A stretch of DNA of 64,000 nt from positions 332,398 to 396,397 of the forward strand of contig CAKSZH010000001.1 in the NCBI GenBank assembly GCA_934525675.1, given 5' to 3'. This DNA is from an uncultured Eubacteriales bacterium. GTDB taxonomy: Bacteria > Bacillota > Clostridia > Oscillospirales > CAG-272. This document shows positions 34,940-43,811 of this stretch, one piece after another (position 1 is the stretch's first letter; each line of letters starts with the position of its first letter). Position numbers and translations under genes: made by a program. A model generated the notes under the pieces. The model did no database searches. It saw only the letters and a program-made list of their open reading frames with translations, and was not told the DNA's origin.

Positions 34940-37336
34940 ATGAAGTACGATTTTTCCGCCATTGAATCCAAATGGCAGGCGGAGTGGGAGAAGCAGCATG
35001 CCTTTCGCGCCGTCAATGATTTTACCAAGAAGAAATATTATGCGCTTGTGGAATTCCCGTATCCGTCGGGCGCGGGAATGCACGTCGGACACATCAAGGC
35101 GTATTCCGGACTTGAAGTCATCAGCCGCAAGAGAAGAATGCAGGGCTACAATGTACTGTTCCCGATCGGTTTTGACGCGTTCGGACTTCCGACCGAGAAT
35201 ACCGCGATCAAGACCAATACCCACCCGCGCATCGTGACCGACCGCAACAAGGTCCGCTTCACGGGTCAGCTCAAGCGTGTCGGCTTTTCCTTTGACTGGG
35301 AACGCGTGATCGACACGACGGAGGAAGGCTATTACAAGTGGACGCAGTGGATTTTCCTCAAGATGTTTGAAAAGGGACTGGTGTTCCGGGATACGGCGCT
35401 GGTCAACTACTGCCCGTCCTGCAAGGTCGTTCTGTCAAATGAAGATTCTCAGGGCGGCAAATGCGATATCTGCCACAGCGATGTCATTCAGAAATCCAAG
35501 GACGTCTGGTATCTGCGGATTACCGAGTACGCGGACAAACTGCTTCAGGGCCTTGATGAGGTGGATTACCTGCCAAACATCAAGCAGCAGCAGATCAACT
35601 GGATCGGCAAATCGACCGGTGCGTTCGTCAATTTCAGCCTGAAGGGTGCGGACGAAAGCCTCCGTATCTATACCACCCGTCCCGACACGCTTTTCGGCGT
35701 GACCTTTATGGTCATTGCGCCGGAGCATCCCGTGATCGAGAAGTACCGCGACCGCATCGCCAACATCGACGCGCTGGACGCGTACCGCACGGAATGCGCC
35801 AAGAAGACCGAGTTTGAGCGCACTCAGCTGGTTAAGGAAAAAACGGGGATCCGTATTGAAGGAATCAGTGCAATCAACCCCGTGACGGGCAAGGAAGTGC
35901 CGATCTATATTTCTGATTATGTCATGATGGGTTACGGCACCGGCGCGATCATGGCGGTCCCCGCGCATGATGAACGGGACTATGCATTTGCCAAAAAATT
36001 CGGCATTGATATTATTCCGGTCATCGAGGGCGGCAACGTCAACGAGGCGGCATATACCGGTGACGGAGCCATGATCAATTCCGGATTTCTTGACGGCATC
36101 ACCACCAAAAAAGAAGCCATCGAAAAGATGCTTGCTTACCTTGAAGAAAAGGGAATCGGCGAGAAGGGTGTCCAGTTCAAGATGAAGGACTGGGCGTTCA
36201 ACCGCCAGCGTTACTGGGGCGAGCCGATCCCGATCGTGCATTGCCCCAAGTGCGGTATGGTTCCCGTTCCGTATGACGAACTTCCTTTGAAGCTCCCGCC
36301 GGTCGAAAACTTTGAGCCCGGTGAGGGCGGAGAAAGTCCGCTTGCCAAGATTCCGTCCTATGTCAACTGCAAGTGTCCGAAGTGCGGCAGTGACGCGAAA
36401 CGCGAGACAGATACCATGCCGCAGTGGGCAGGCTCCTCCTGGTATTTCCTCCGGTATATCGACCCGCACAACGATAAAGCGCTTGCCGATCCGGAGCTGC
36501 TGAAATACTGGATGCCGGTTGACTGGTACAACGGCGGCATGGAGCACGTCACGCGTCACATGATTTACTCCCGTTTCTGGTACAAGTTCCTCTACGATCT
36601 CGGCGTGGTGCCCACGTCGGAGCCGTATGCGAAGCGGACCGCACAGGGGTTGATTCTGGGTCCTGACGGTGAGAAAATGTCCAAATCCAAGGGAAATGTC
36701 ATCGATCCCAATGATATTGTCGATCAGTACGGCGCGGACACCCTGCGTACCTATGTACTTTTTATGGGCGATTACGCAAGCGCGGCGCCGTGGTCGGAGA
36801 ATGGTGTCAAGGGCTGCAAGCGGTTCCTGGAGCGCGTGGCTGACCTGCCCGGGATGGTCAAGGGAAGCGGCGCGTCCCCGAAGCTGGAAGCGCTTCTCCA
36901 CAAGACCGTGAAAAAGGTGTCCTCCGATATTGAGGAACTGAAATTCAATACGGCGATCGCCGCAATGATGTCGTTTATCAACGAGGTGTTTGACAACGGT
37001 TCTCTGACGCGCGATGAGCTCAGCGTATTCATCCGCCTCCTGTCACCGTTTGCTCCGCATCTGGCGGAGGAGATCTGGCAGGGACTCGGCGAGAAGGGGC
37101 TCTGCACGCTGGCACCCTGGCCCGAGTTTGATGAATCCAAGACGGTGGATGACACGGTCGAGGTAGCGGTACAGATCAACGGCAAGGTACGCGGAACCGT
37201 AACGCTCCCCATGAACTGCCCGAAGGAGCAGGCGCTGGAGGAGGCAAAGCGGGTCGTTTCGGCACAGTTGGAAGGAAAAACGATCGTCAAGGAGATCGCG
37301 GTCCCCAACCGGATTGTCAATATTGTGATCCGCTGA
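34940..37336 (+). CDS. leuS: leucyl-tRNA synthetase
   Basis: A 798-residue class Ia aminoacyl-tRNA synthetase. The HIGH motif is HVGH (residues 48-51) in PYPSGAGMHVGHIKAY, and KMSKS lies at 579-583. The CP1 editing domain (about 220-400) has the TTRPDTLFGVTFMV segment. A zinc-ribbon-like set of cysteines is at about 155-180 and another near 435-485. The C-terminal part ends in the INGKVRGTV domain. ATG 34940 has AAGGAG about 13 bases upstream. It is controlled by the T-box leader. Confidence 0.97.
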   Translation: MKYDFSAIESKWQAEWEKQHAFRAVNDFTKKKYYALVEFPYPSGAGMHVGHIKAYSGLEVISRKRRMQGYNVLFPIGFDAFGLPTENTAIKTNTHPRIVTDRNKVRFTGQLKRVGFSFDWERVIDTTEEGYYKWTQWIFLKMFEKGLVFRDTALVNYCPSCKVVLSNEDSQGGKCDICHSDVIQKSKDVWYLRITEYADKLLQGLDEVDYLPNIKQQQINWIGKSTGAFVNFSLKGADESLRIYTTRPDTLFGVTFMVIAPEHPVIEKYRDRIANIDALDAYRTECAKKTEFERTQLVKEKTGIRIEGISAINPVTGKEVPIYISDYVMMGYGTGAIMAVPAHDERDYAFAKKFGIDIIPVIEGGNVNEAAYTGDGAMINSGFLDGITTKKEAIEKMLAYLEEKGIGEKGVQFKMKDWAFNRQRYWGEPIPIVHCPKCGMVPVPYDELPLKLPPVENFEPGEGGESPLAKIPSYVNCKCPKCGSDAKRETDTMPQWAGSSWYFLRYIDPHNDKALADPELLKYWMPVDWYNGGMEHVTRHMIYSRFWYKFLYDLGVVPTSEPYAKRTAQGLILGPDGEKMSKSKGNVIDPNDIVDQYGADTLRTYVLFMGDYASAAPWSENGVKGCKRFLERVADLPGMVKGSGASPKLEALLHKTVKKVSSDIEELKFNTAIAAMMSFINEVFDNGSLTRDELSVFIRLLSPFAPHLAEEIWQGLGEKGLCTLAPWPEFDESKTVDDTVEVAVQINGKVRGTVTLPMNCPKEQALEEAKRVVSAQLEGKTIVKEIAVPNRIVNIVIR

Positions 37337-37441
37337 TCCGGAACTGTCGCGCGGACGATGCCGGGCTTCCGCACGCACGTAGGCGACGGAACTCCACCTT
37401 CGGAATTTCCGTCAGGTTTTCGGAAAATGTTCAAAAACCAC

Positions 37442-37470
37442 TTGACAGGTTGTCTAAATAAGTGTATAAT
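37442..37470 (+). promoter_or_regulatory. consensus sigma-A promoter of rpsU
   Basis: Perfect TTGACA (37442-37447), 17-bp spacer, perfect TATAAT (37465-37470). Confidence 0.92.
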
Positions 37471-37547
37471 ATTGAACGTGACCGTGGAAGCAGCAATTCT
37501 TCTTCCGCGAATATGTCCTTGTTACAGCGGAGGGAGGGAAAACAGAA

Positions 37548-37724
37548 ATGGCAGAAGTGAAGGTCAAAGAAGGCGAGTCCTTGGACAGCGCCCTTCGCCG
37601 CTTCAAGCGTCAGTGCGCACGTTCCGGCGTTCTCACCGAGCTCCGTAAGAGAGAGCACTACGAAAAGCCCAGCGTCAAGCGTAAGAAAAAGTCTGAAGCT
37701 GCACGCAAGCGCAAGTACAAATAA
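37548..37724 (+). CDS. rpsU: ribosomal protein S21
   Basis: A 58-residue basic 30S protein. It starts [21 protein letters not shown] and continues with [19 protein letters not shown], the family sequence. AGGGAGGG is placed about 9 bases before the ATG. It has its own consensus promoter and terminator and is therefore a single-gene unit. Confidence 0.96.
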   Translation: MAEVKVKEGESLDSALRRFKRQCARSGVLTELRKREHYEKPSVKRKKKSEAARKRKYK

Positions 37725-37737
37725 TGGAACTTCATCA

Positions 37738-37765
37738 AGCGGAACGGGAAGCCGTTCCGCTTTTT
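37738..37765 (+). terminator. terminator of rpsU
   Basis: A 10-bp perfect stem AGCGGAACGG/CCGTTCCGCT (37738-37747, 37752-37761) with TTTTT after it. Confidence 0.92.
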
Positions 37766-37828
37766 GCGTTCCGGGGACGGTTCCGTATCATCCGGAATTC
37801 GGGTAGCGGCACCGTTCCGATCATTGGG

Positions 37829-37868
37829 GGCGGTAAAGTAACCGGGGGTTATTTTACCGCCTCTTTTT
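37829..37868 (+). terminator. second terminator hairpin after rpsU
   Basis: A 9-bp perfect stem GGCGGTAAA/TTTACCGCC (37829-37837, 37853-37861) followed by TCTTTTTATTT. It backs up the rpsU terminator; no gene lies between the two. Confidence 0.75.
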
Positions 37869-38181
37869 ATTTGTCCGTCAGTTGACGGGAACATGGGGCG
37901 GAATAAATGCGTGCCGTATCGGTTTTTGTTATACGGTAGCGGCAGAAGGGTGTCATTGCATGCTTTCACAGTGGGTACCCTGCAAAGCGTCGGCGAAGGA
38001 AAACTGCGGCAGCACCACGGTGCCTCTTTCCCGGAAGGATCCCGGCGGATGTTCTCAATAGTTCCGTTCGCAAATGATTTGTCAGATTCCATAAAAAAGA
38101 GGGTGTAAAAAACTTCTAAAAATGAAAATCGTTAGCAATGTTTTACCAAAATATGTAAATCTATTATAAAACTGTCACAAT
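37869..38181. other. intergenic stretch without recognised gene
   Basis: About 310 bases. I see no credible reading frame. A short hairpin (CCGTAT/ATACGG, near 37915-37938) is present, and the last 100 bases are AT-rich. Confidence 0.5.
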
Positions 38182-38211
38182 TTGGTAATTTGATTTGTTA
38201 TATGTTATAAA
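38182..38211 (+). promoter_or_regulatory. candidate promoter of a leader-like transcript
   Basis: -35 TTGGTA (38182-38187), 18-bp spacer and -10 TATAAA (38206-38211) preceded by TGT. Upstream DNA is AT-rich, as in UP elements. Confidence 0.5.
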
Positions 38212-38217
38212 GACATA

Positions 38218-38481
38218 TATTTTTGCCGGATATCGGGAATTTTTCCGATTTAGCCGTTTTTCGTTGACCGTGACAGGATACAGCCGGACAGGCTGTTCCG
38301 GTCAAATCCGGATACCTGAATCACAAGAAGTAACACAGTCGGAGGATCAGAATCGTAGGGACAGCTCGCGTGGGATGGACAGAAAGGCGGAATACTTCAT
38401 GGGTCTTGTCAGGATAGAAACAAAAATTTCAGAGAGCAAATGAAAACGTAACGGGGTTACGGCTTTCATTTGCTTTTTCCT
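38218..38481 (+). ncRNA. leader-like transcript with short peptide and terminator
   Basis: About 260 bases run from the candidate promoter to a strong terminator. It can form several hairpins, for example ACAGCC/GGCTGT near 38280-38297 enclosed by CAGG/CCTG. Near the 3' end a small frame of 14 codons (ATG 38399, or 22 codons from ATG 38375; stop 38441-38443) has an AAGGCGG site, and its stop codon falls inside the terminator stem. This resembles attenuation ahead of the operon at 38680 but could equally be an independent small RNA. Confidence 0.4.
38435..38481 (+). terminator. strong intrinsic terminator
   Basis: An 11-bp stem AGCAAATGAAA/TTTCATTTGCT (38435-38445, 38464-38474) with an inner CGTAAC/GTTACG stem, then TTTTCCTTTTT. 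Confidence 0.88.
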
Positions 38482-38618
38482 TTTTACCCGGCTGCACCAG
38501 GGATCTGCCGATTCGTCATCAGAGTACAGTTTATGACAACTTTCCGGCAGAACCGCTGCCGTTCCGTGTCCCGATAAACGGGATAATGAAATTCCGGAAT
38601 GATTTTCGGATTCTTTTT

Positions 38619-38643
38619 AACCCGGACACAGCCTGTCCGGGTT
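38619..38643 (+). promoter_or_regulatory. 10-bp dyad before the accessory operon
   Basis: Perfect inverted repeat AACCCGGACA/TGTCCGGGTT with a 5-base spacer, about 40 bases before the first start codon of the operon. No T-run follows, so an operator, perhaps for the adjacent HTH protein, is more likely than a terminator. Confidence 0.5.
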
Positions 38644-38679
38644 GTACCATAAAATGAGTGTCAGAAAGGGGGTGATCGC

Positions 38680-39045
38680 TTGGGCACGTCGGAACGTCGT
38701 GCGGCGGTAATGAAACTGCTTTGCCGCCGCAGACATGAAACCATTTCAAATCTGGCGTTGGAATTCGACGTGTCCGAGCGAACCATTCGGCGGGATGTCG
38801 AAATCCTCAGTTACACCGAACCGATCTACACCCAGTCTGGCAGATATGGTGGCGGGGTCTATGTGACCGACAATTATACGTTGGACCGGATGTATTTCGG
38901 ACCGACTGAGGAAACGATTATCCGGAAGGCGCTTACGGCAGCGGAAGGAAACCGTCCGCCGGACTTCACCCCCGAGGAACTCGAAGCCTTTCGCAGACTC
39001 GTCCGCGATTATACCAAACCGGACAACAAAATGAATCAGAAATGA
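38680..39045 (+). CDS. DeoR/HTH_11-type transcriptional regulator, short
   Basis: A 121-residue protein with an N-terminal winged helix (about 1-62): RRAAVMKLLCRRRHETISNLALEFDVSERTIRRDVEIL, as in DeoR and WYL-domain regulators. The next segment (GRYGGGVYVTDNY.LDRMYFGPTEE) resembles the region after the HTH in WYL regulators, but the WYL sensing domain is absent. Translation starts at TTG, chosen because AAGGGGGTGATC, an almost full anti-SD match, lies just upstream. It is the first gene of a six-gene operon, ten bases before the next, and probably controls it. Confidence 0.75.
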   Translation: MGTSERRAAVMKLLCRRRHETISNLALEFDVSERTIRRDVEILSYTEPIYTQSGRYGGGVYVTDNYTLDRMYFGPTEETIIRKALTAAEGNRPPDFTPEELEAFRRLVRDYTKPDNKMNQK

Positions 39046-39055
39046 GGAATCCAAA

Positions 39056-40192
39056 ATGAACCGAAACGAACAGAAGCTGTTTTTACGTTTTTGTGAGGTC
39101 TTACATACCGGTGACGGAAGTGCTCCGGAATTTGTACGCCGGAATGCGACCGGAGCGGTATTGGGACAGCTTTTCATGAACCGCATGGCTGGCGTTGCTT
39201 ACGGAAATCTGCGGGACAGCGGACATCTTTCCCTTGTCAACCGGGAGTTCCGTAACTCTCTGCGCGCCGCTTATCAGCAGAACGCGGAAAAGAACCGGAG
39301 TTATCTTGCGTGCATTTCCCGGACCACGGAACTTTTACGGAGTGTCAATGTACCCTATGCCATGCTCAAGGGGGCATTGCTTTGTGCGCTTTACCCGGAA
39401 GGGTACCGCACCGCAAACGATATTGACCTTTTGGTGCGCCCGATGGATGTTACCACAATCGGACAGTGCCTGCTTGCGGGCGGATTCCGTCAGGGGGATA
39501 TCCGGGAGGACCGGTTTGTCCCCGCGACACGAAAGCAGATCATCGAATCGCGGATGATGCGCGGAGAAACGGTGCCGTACATTCTGGAGGTAGATCTGCC
39601 GCAGATGAAGTATCTGGAGGTGGATGTGAATTTTTCGCTGGACTACAAAAACGGCGACGACGCAATTCTTGCGGGAATGCTGCAGCGCGCTACCGACGTG
39701 ACCGTCGGTCAGACCCGCGTGCACACACTTGTGCTGACGGATTTCTTCCTTCATCTGTGCCTCCACCTTTACAAGGAGGCGACCACCTATCCGTGGATTG
39801 CGATGGGGCGGGATATGACGCTTTACAAATTTGCCGATATTTCACTGGTCGCAGGTTTCCTGATCGCATCCGACGTGGACAGGCTCTTTGACAAAGCACG
39901 GGAGTACGGACTCGAACGGGAACTGGTTTATGCGGTCCTTCTTTCCGATGCGCTCCTTCCCGTTGCCAACCGCGATCTGGTCCGGAGAGCAAAGGGTACG
40001 GCGCGCGGAATTCCGGATGTCATGCGGGAGGTATGGGATCCGGCAAGCGGCAAGCGGCTCCTGTACCCGGATGCGCGTTTGGTAAAGCGTTTCTTTGCCG
40101 GTGACCGGAGTGCATTGCTTTGTGAGGCGCCGCAGATACCGCATACAGAACCCTTTCACACAGGTAAATCCGAAGAAAAGAACAGAAAGTGA
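39056..40192 (+). CDS. nucleotidyltransferase-fold protein (NTP_transf_5-like)
   Basis: A 378-residue protein resembling the uncharacterised nucleotidyltransferase family PF14907. The active-site pattern is visible: KGALL near residue 105, NDIDLLV with D122 and D124 as metal ligands, and a third acid in LEVDVNFSLDY (near 188-190). A helical C-terminal half (about 215-378) follows, with the HLCLHLYKE helix. Members of this family occur in peptide and polymer biosynthesis clusters; what they modify is generally unknown. TGAGGA precedes the ATG. It lies between the HTH gene and a kinase-like gene, with short gaps. Confidence 0.72.
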   Translation: MNRNEQKLFLRFCEVLHTGDGSAPEFVRRNATGAVLGQLFMNRMAGVAYGNLRDSGHLSLVNREFRNSLRAAYQQNAEKNRSYLACISRTTELLRSVNVPYAMLKGALLCALYPEGYRTANDIDLLVRPMDVTTIGQCLLAGGFRQGDIREDRFVPATRKQIIESRMMRGETVPYILEVDLPQMKYLEVDVNFSLDYKNGDDAILAGMLQRATDVTVGQTRVHTLVLTDFFLHLCLHLYKEATTYPWIAMGRDMTLYKFADISLVAGFLIASDVDRLFDKAREYGLERELVYAVLLSDALLPVANRDLVRRAKGTARGIPDVMREVWDPASGKRLLYPDARLVKRFFAGDRSALLCEAPQIPHTEPFHTGKSEEKNRK

Positions 40193-40202
40193 GGTGGAAA
40201 AG

Positions 40203-40859
40203 ATGAAACAACTGCATATGAAACCGCACCACGCGTCGGGATTGTTGCTGACTTTTTGCGGGCTGGACGGATGCGGGAAAACGACGATGATCCGGCGTCT
40301 GGCGGATGATCTGCAAAAGGACGGTTACGGTATCTGTCTGACCAAGCAACCGACCGATGCAGTCCGCGGGTCCGGAATATTCCGGACCTACATGGATCAG
40401 CCGGATCATGAACGGTACGAATACCGGAGTCTTTCGCTCCTTGCCGCCGGTGACCGGGTACAGCACGTTTCCAAGGTGATTCTGCCGGAGCTTGCGCAGG
40501 GGAAGATCGTTCTTTGTGACCGGTATTTCTATTCCTGTCTTGCAAACCTCCGCGCCAGAGGGTATACGGAGGACCGATGGATCTACGAGATCGGCGGCTG
40601 CCTGATTCGCCCGGACGTATCGTTTTTCTTCGATATTCCGGTCGAGATGGCGGTCGGACGGGTACGTGCCCGCCCGGAGGAGCGGGACCGCTACATTGAT
40701 ATGGCTTTGCAGTACCGGCTTGCCCGCGAATACCGGGAGATCTGCCGGGTCAACGGCGGGGTGTCGGTACCGACGGATATTCCGCTTGAGGAAACCTATC
40801 GTCTGGTCAAAGAAAAAGTTACGGAAAGGTTAGGGAAACAGGATGAAAAACAAGCGTGA
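40203..40859 (+). CDS. thymidylate-kinase-like P-loop protein
   Basis: A 218-residue P-loop kinase of the thymidylate kinase family. Walker A is GLDGCGKTT (residues 20-28), the DR motif is in CDRYFYSCL (near 110) and the lid segment is ARPEERDRY (near 160). It differs from housekeeping Tmk in its first 12 residues and in the substrate loop (TKQPTDAVRGSGIF in place of TREPGGT), so the substrate may be another nucleotide or a small metabolite. GAGGTGG precedes the ATG. The last 17 bases overlap the ACP gene. Confidence 0.75.
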   Translation: MKQLHMKPHHASGLLLTFCGLDGCGKTTMIRRLADDLQKDGYGICLTKQPTDAVRGSGIFRTYMDQPDHERYEYRSLSLLAAGDRVQHVSKVILPELAQGKIVLCDRYFYSCLANLRARGYTEDRWIYEIGGCLIRPDVSFFFDIPVEMAVGRVRARPEERDRYIDMALQYRLAREYREICRVNGGVSVPTDIPLEETYRLVKEKVTERLGKQDEKQA

Positions 40860-41103
40860 AGTGATTGCGTTGCTCAGAGAAATCAGCGGGAAAAAACGGA
40901 TATCCGAAGCGATGCGGCTCAGAACCGACCTCGGGTTTGACAGCCTCGAGATGGTGCGGCTGATGATCGCGCTGGAGGAACGGTTTGAAATCAAGCTGGA
41001 CGAGTCGGACATGAATCCGGCTTACCTGTCCTCGGTCGGAGATATTCTGGAACTGGTCGGGAAATACACGGACCGACCTGTAAAAAAGGAGGGGGAGAAA
41101 TGA
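40843..41103 (+). CDS. acyl carrier protein
   Basis: An 86-residue carrier protein. The phosphopantetheine serine is S34 in LRTDLGFDSLEMVRLM. The chain is acidic around helix II, with the usual LDESDMNPAYLSSVGDIL third-helix segment, followed by a short basic tail. Both ends overlap neighbours: the kinase gene by 17 bases and the ligase gene by four (ATGA). Its place before an acyl-AMP ligase argues for a pathway-specific ACP rather than the fatty-acid one, which is expected near fab genes. Confidence 0.9.
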   Translation: MKNKREVIALLREISGKKRISEAMRLRTDLGFDSLEMVRLMIALEERFEIKLDESDMNPAYLSSVGDILELVGKYTDRPVKKEGEK

Positions 41104-42482
41104 GACTCTGGGAACATATTTCCGCGTGGCTTGCAAAAAATCCGGGGAAGTACATGCGCGAAAATGATGCGGGCATGACCTTTGAGGAGGTCGCGGTTTA
41201 CGCGGAGGCGCTCGGCGGGAGACTGACGGGGGAGAAGTGCTGTGCGATCGACTGTAAATCGGAACTTGCGGCAGCTGTTGCGCTTCTTTCCTGTTTTTCC
41301 GCCGGTGTGACTGCCGTCCCCCTTGCACATCGCTATGGAGAAAAACTCTGTAACAGGGTGCTTTCTTTGGTCGATCCGACCTGTGTCATCACGGACGCGG
41401 ACGGGTCTCTCCGGGTGGTCCGGAGAGAGAAATCGGCTTACCGGGAACCAGATGTACGTCCCGCACTGATTATGTGTACCTCCGGTACGACCGGGAAACC
41501 CAAGGGCGTGATGTTAAGCGAGACCAATCTTCTCACCAATGTCAACGACATCTGCGGATATTTCCGGATCGGAGACGAGGACTCCGTCCTGATCTCCCGG
41601 CCGTTGTATCACGCCGCTGTGATTACGGGGGAATTCCTGCCCGCAATCCGGCAAGGGTGCGACATCCGCTTTTATCCCGGTGAATATAACCCGGTAAATT
41701 TGCTTCGTCTGATCGAACAGTACCGGATCACGACGTTTTGTTCTACGCCCACACTCTGGGATCTGTTGTGCCTTGCCGCACGGCTCGGCGGAAAAAGACC
41801 GCTTCTTCGGAAACTGGTCATCAGCGGGGAGACCCTTTGCGGACGCGTTGCGAAGCGGGTACGCAATACCTTCCCCCGTGCGGATATTTACCACGTTTAC
41901 GGGCTGACCGAGGCAAGCCCGCGCGTCAGTTACCTGCCGCCCGATGAGTTTGACGGGAATTATACTTCCGTCGGGCGTCCGCTCGACAGTGTCCGGTGTA
42001 AGGTTGTGGACGAATACGGCAGGGAACTGCCACCCGGCAGAGATGGTATGTTGCTGGTCAGCGGACCGAATGTCATGCAGGGGTATTTCGGTGACCCGGC
42101 ATTGACCGCACGGGTACTGAGGGACGGCTGGCTTTATACCGGAGATACCGCCGCTATGGAGGCAAACGGGTATATCATCATCAAGGGAAGACGGGATGAA
42201 ATGATAAACCGGGCGGGAATGAACATTTACCCGCAGGAGATCGAATCGCTTCTGATGTCTGACCGGCGAACCCGGGAGGCGTATGTCTATCAGCTCCGCG
42301 ATTCCGGACTGGGAGTCAGACTCGGGTTGATGATTGCGGGAAATTTCAAAAGTACGGACAGCGTCCGGAATCTGTGCCGGAAGGTCCTTTCCCCTTACCA
42401 GATGCCGAATGAGATCCGTATTGTGGACGAAATCCCCAAGAACGGCTTTGGAAAGATCTTGCGGGGTGGCGAACATGATTGA
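41100..42482 (+). CDS. AMP-dependent acyl ligase (ANL superfamily)
   Basis: A 460-residue adenylate-forming enzyme, probably loading an acid on the adjacent ACP. A3 is MCTSGTTGKPKGVM (near 124), A5 is VYGLTEASPR (near 265), A7 is YTGDTA and A8 KGRRDEMINRAGMNIYPQEIE (near 365-385); the catalytic lysine is in NGFGKILR near the C-terminus. It is shorter than typical fatty acyl-CoA ligases (about 500-560 residues), chiefly in the N-domain, and is close in size to standalone ligases of biosynthetic clusters. Substrate unknown. It overlaps the ACP gene by four bases and the CYTH gene by eight. Confidence 0.88.
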   Translation: MRLWEHISAWLAKNPGKYMRENDAGMTFEEVAVYAEALGGRLTGEKCCAIDCKSELAAAVALLSCFSAGVTAVPLAHRYGEKLCNRVLSLVDPTCVITDADGSLRVVRREKSAYREPDVRPALIMCTSGTTGKPKGVMLSETNLLTNVNDICGYFRIGDEDSVLISRPLYHAAVITGEFLPAIRQGCDIRFYPGEYNPVNLLRLIEQYRITTFCSTPTLWDLLCLAARLGGKRPLLRKLVISGETLCGRVAKRVRNTFPRADIYHVYGLTEASPRVSYLPPDEFDGNYTSVGRPLDSVRCKVVDEYGRELPPGRDGMLLVSGPNVMQGYFGDPALTARVLRDGWLYTGDTAAMEANGYIIIKGRRDEMINRAGMNIYPQEIESLLMSDRRTREAYVYQLRDSGLGVRLGLMIAGNFKSTDSVRNLCRKVLSPYQMPNEIRIVDEIPKNGFGKILRGGEHD

Positions 42483-43053
42483 AATGGAAAAGAAGATTCT
42501 TTTGGAAGAAAGAGAATACCGTTTCCTCCTTGACACCCTGTATCCCGGACTGCATCCCGTAAGGCAGGTAAACCATTACTACGATACCGCGAATTTCGCA
42601 ATGAATGAAAAGCGGATCACCTGCCGCGTCCGGGAGAAGGGAAACACGCTTTGTGCCACGGTGAAATACCACGCAAACGGGAATTTGCCGGAGGAGAGCA
42701 TGGAGTACAGCTTTTCGATCGGTGCCATCCCGTCGGTTCTCGTTTACCGGGAACAGGACCTTTTGCTTTACGGTTCTCTCGAAACGGAACGGAGGCAATT
42801 CATCGACAACGGTTTGCGGATCTGCATTGACCAAAACCGCTACCTCGGAACTACGGACTACGAACTGGAGATCGAATACGAAGAGGGCAGAGAGAATTCC
42901 GTCGCCCGGGTATTGCGCCGGATTGCCGATGCGCTGGTCAGAGAGGGACTCATCAGGGACCCGGAGAGTTTCTTATACCGCCTGCCTGCCACCAAATCCG
43001 AACGTTTCTTTGCCCGCTTCAGGGAACAGAAAGCAAAAGAACAGGCTTGTTGA
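42475..43053 (+). CDS. CYTH-domain protein (triphosphate tunnel enzyme)
   Basis: A 192-residue CYTH protein. The domain binds triphosphates in a beta-barrel tunnel; members include thiamine triphosphatase, inorganic triphosphatase and class IV adenylyl cyclase. The signature ExExK is at the start (EMEKK), followed by RVREKGNTLCATVKYHA and YELEIEYEEG with the alternating acids. ATG 42475 has GGGGTGG five bases upstream and overlaps the ligase gene; ATG 42484 is an alternative. It is the last gene of the operon. Its product with this kinase and nucleotidyltransferase neighbour cannot be predicted. Confidence 0.85.
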   Translation: MIEMEKKILLEEREYRFLLDTLYPGLHPVRQVNHYYDTANFAMNEKRITCRVREKGNTLCATVKYHANGNLPEESMEYSFSIGAIPSVLVYREQDLLLYGSLETERRQFIDNGLRICIDQNRYLGTTDYELEIEYEEGRENSVARVLRRIADALVREGLIRDPESFLYRLPATKSERFFARFREQKAKEQAC

Positions 43054-43157
43054 CCGTATGTGGCGCGATCCCGTTCAAACGTGTATATAGATCAATAAAG
43101 GGTAAATGCGACATTCGGACAGTACACGGTCTATTATAGAATATCAGTCAAAAGAGC

Positions 43158-43194
43158 AGCCCCGCCTTGCCGTTTCCGGCAAGGCGGGGCTTTG
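43158..43194 (+). terminator. terminator of the accessory operon
   Basis: A 15-bp perfect GC-rich stem (43158-43172 with 43177-43191) has a TTTC loop and only three Ts after it, about 105 bases after the CYTH gene. It can act in both directions. Confidence 0.75.
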
Positions 43195-43811
43195 TATGCC
43201 GGAAACTGCGGGGAACGGATGGGAAAAGGATAGGCAGTGCTTTCTGAAACCGGTGCCAGAGAACGTGTTTTCGGCACAGAGCGGTGGGGGACGAGCGGAT
43301 CCGGATGCTGCTTTTCCGGTTGGTATTCTGTGCCCGCGGCACGGAGTGGTACCGGCACCGTGTATCATATGTATGGTTTTTGTTAGACAGTTCCGGGGAG
43401 TACGAAGGATGTGATTACGGGCACACGGCAGCGATACCAGACAACACACGGCACCGGAGGGCAGTGAGAGCCGGAGAACAAGGGGTGTTGAAAACACAGG
43501 GGAGTGAAGCAGGCTTGAAGACCGGTTCGTTCCTCTCACGCAAAAGCGACGGATACCGTTACTTGCAATCGGAGTTGTAACGGTATTCCATAGATCACAT
43601 AGCGTAACAATTTCAGCAAATTGTTACGGATATCCCATTGATGCCGTGAATGGTACCGAAATCCCCACCGGAACACAGGATTCCGATGGGGATTCTTTGC
43701 ATATGACATTTTACCGGTATCCGTCCCGCTGTCCTGACCGAATGTTTTGCGGCGTGTAGCCTTACCTTTGAGGATCTGTCAGCGGGGGGAACGGTTCCGG
43801 ATATAGCGGAA
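43195..43811. other. gene-free stretch with two dyads
   Basis: About 615 bases between convergent genes without a credible frame. It holds a perfect 10-bp dyad GTAACAATTT/AAATTGTTAC with a 4-base centre (43604-43627) and a 14-bp hairpin with one mismatch (43660-43673 with 43681-43694) that may end the minus-strand Big_2 transcript. Confidence 0.5.

Noticed and set aside
37658..38092. A minus-strand frame of about 144 codons overlapping the end of rpsU
   Set aside because: It runs through two terminators and rpsU, has no ribosome-binding site and shows no domain.
38195..38443. An 82-codon frame across the leader-like transcript
   Set aside because: It starts within or before the predicted promoter and has no ribosome-binding site; only the last 14 to 22 codons are plausible.
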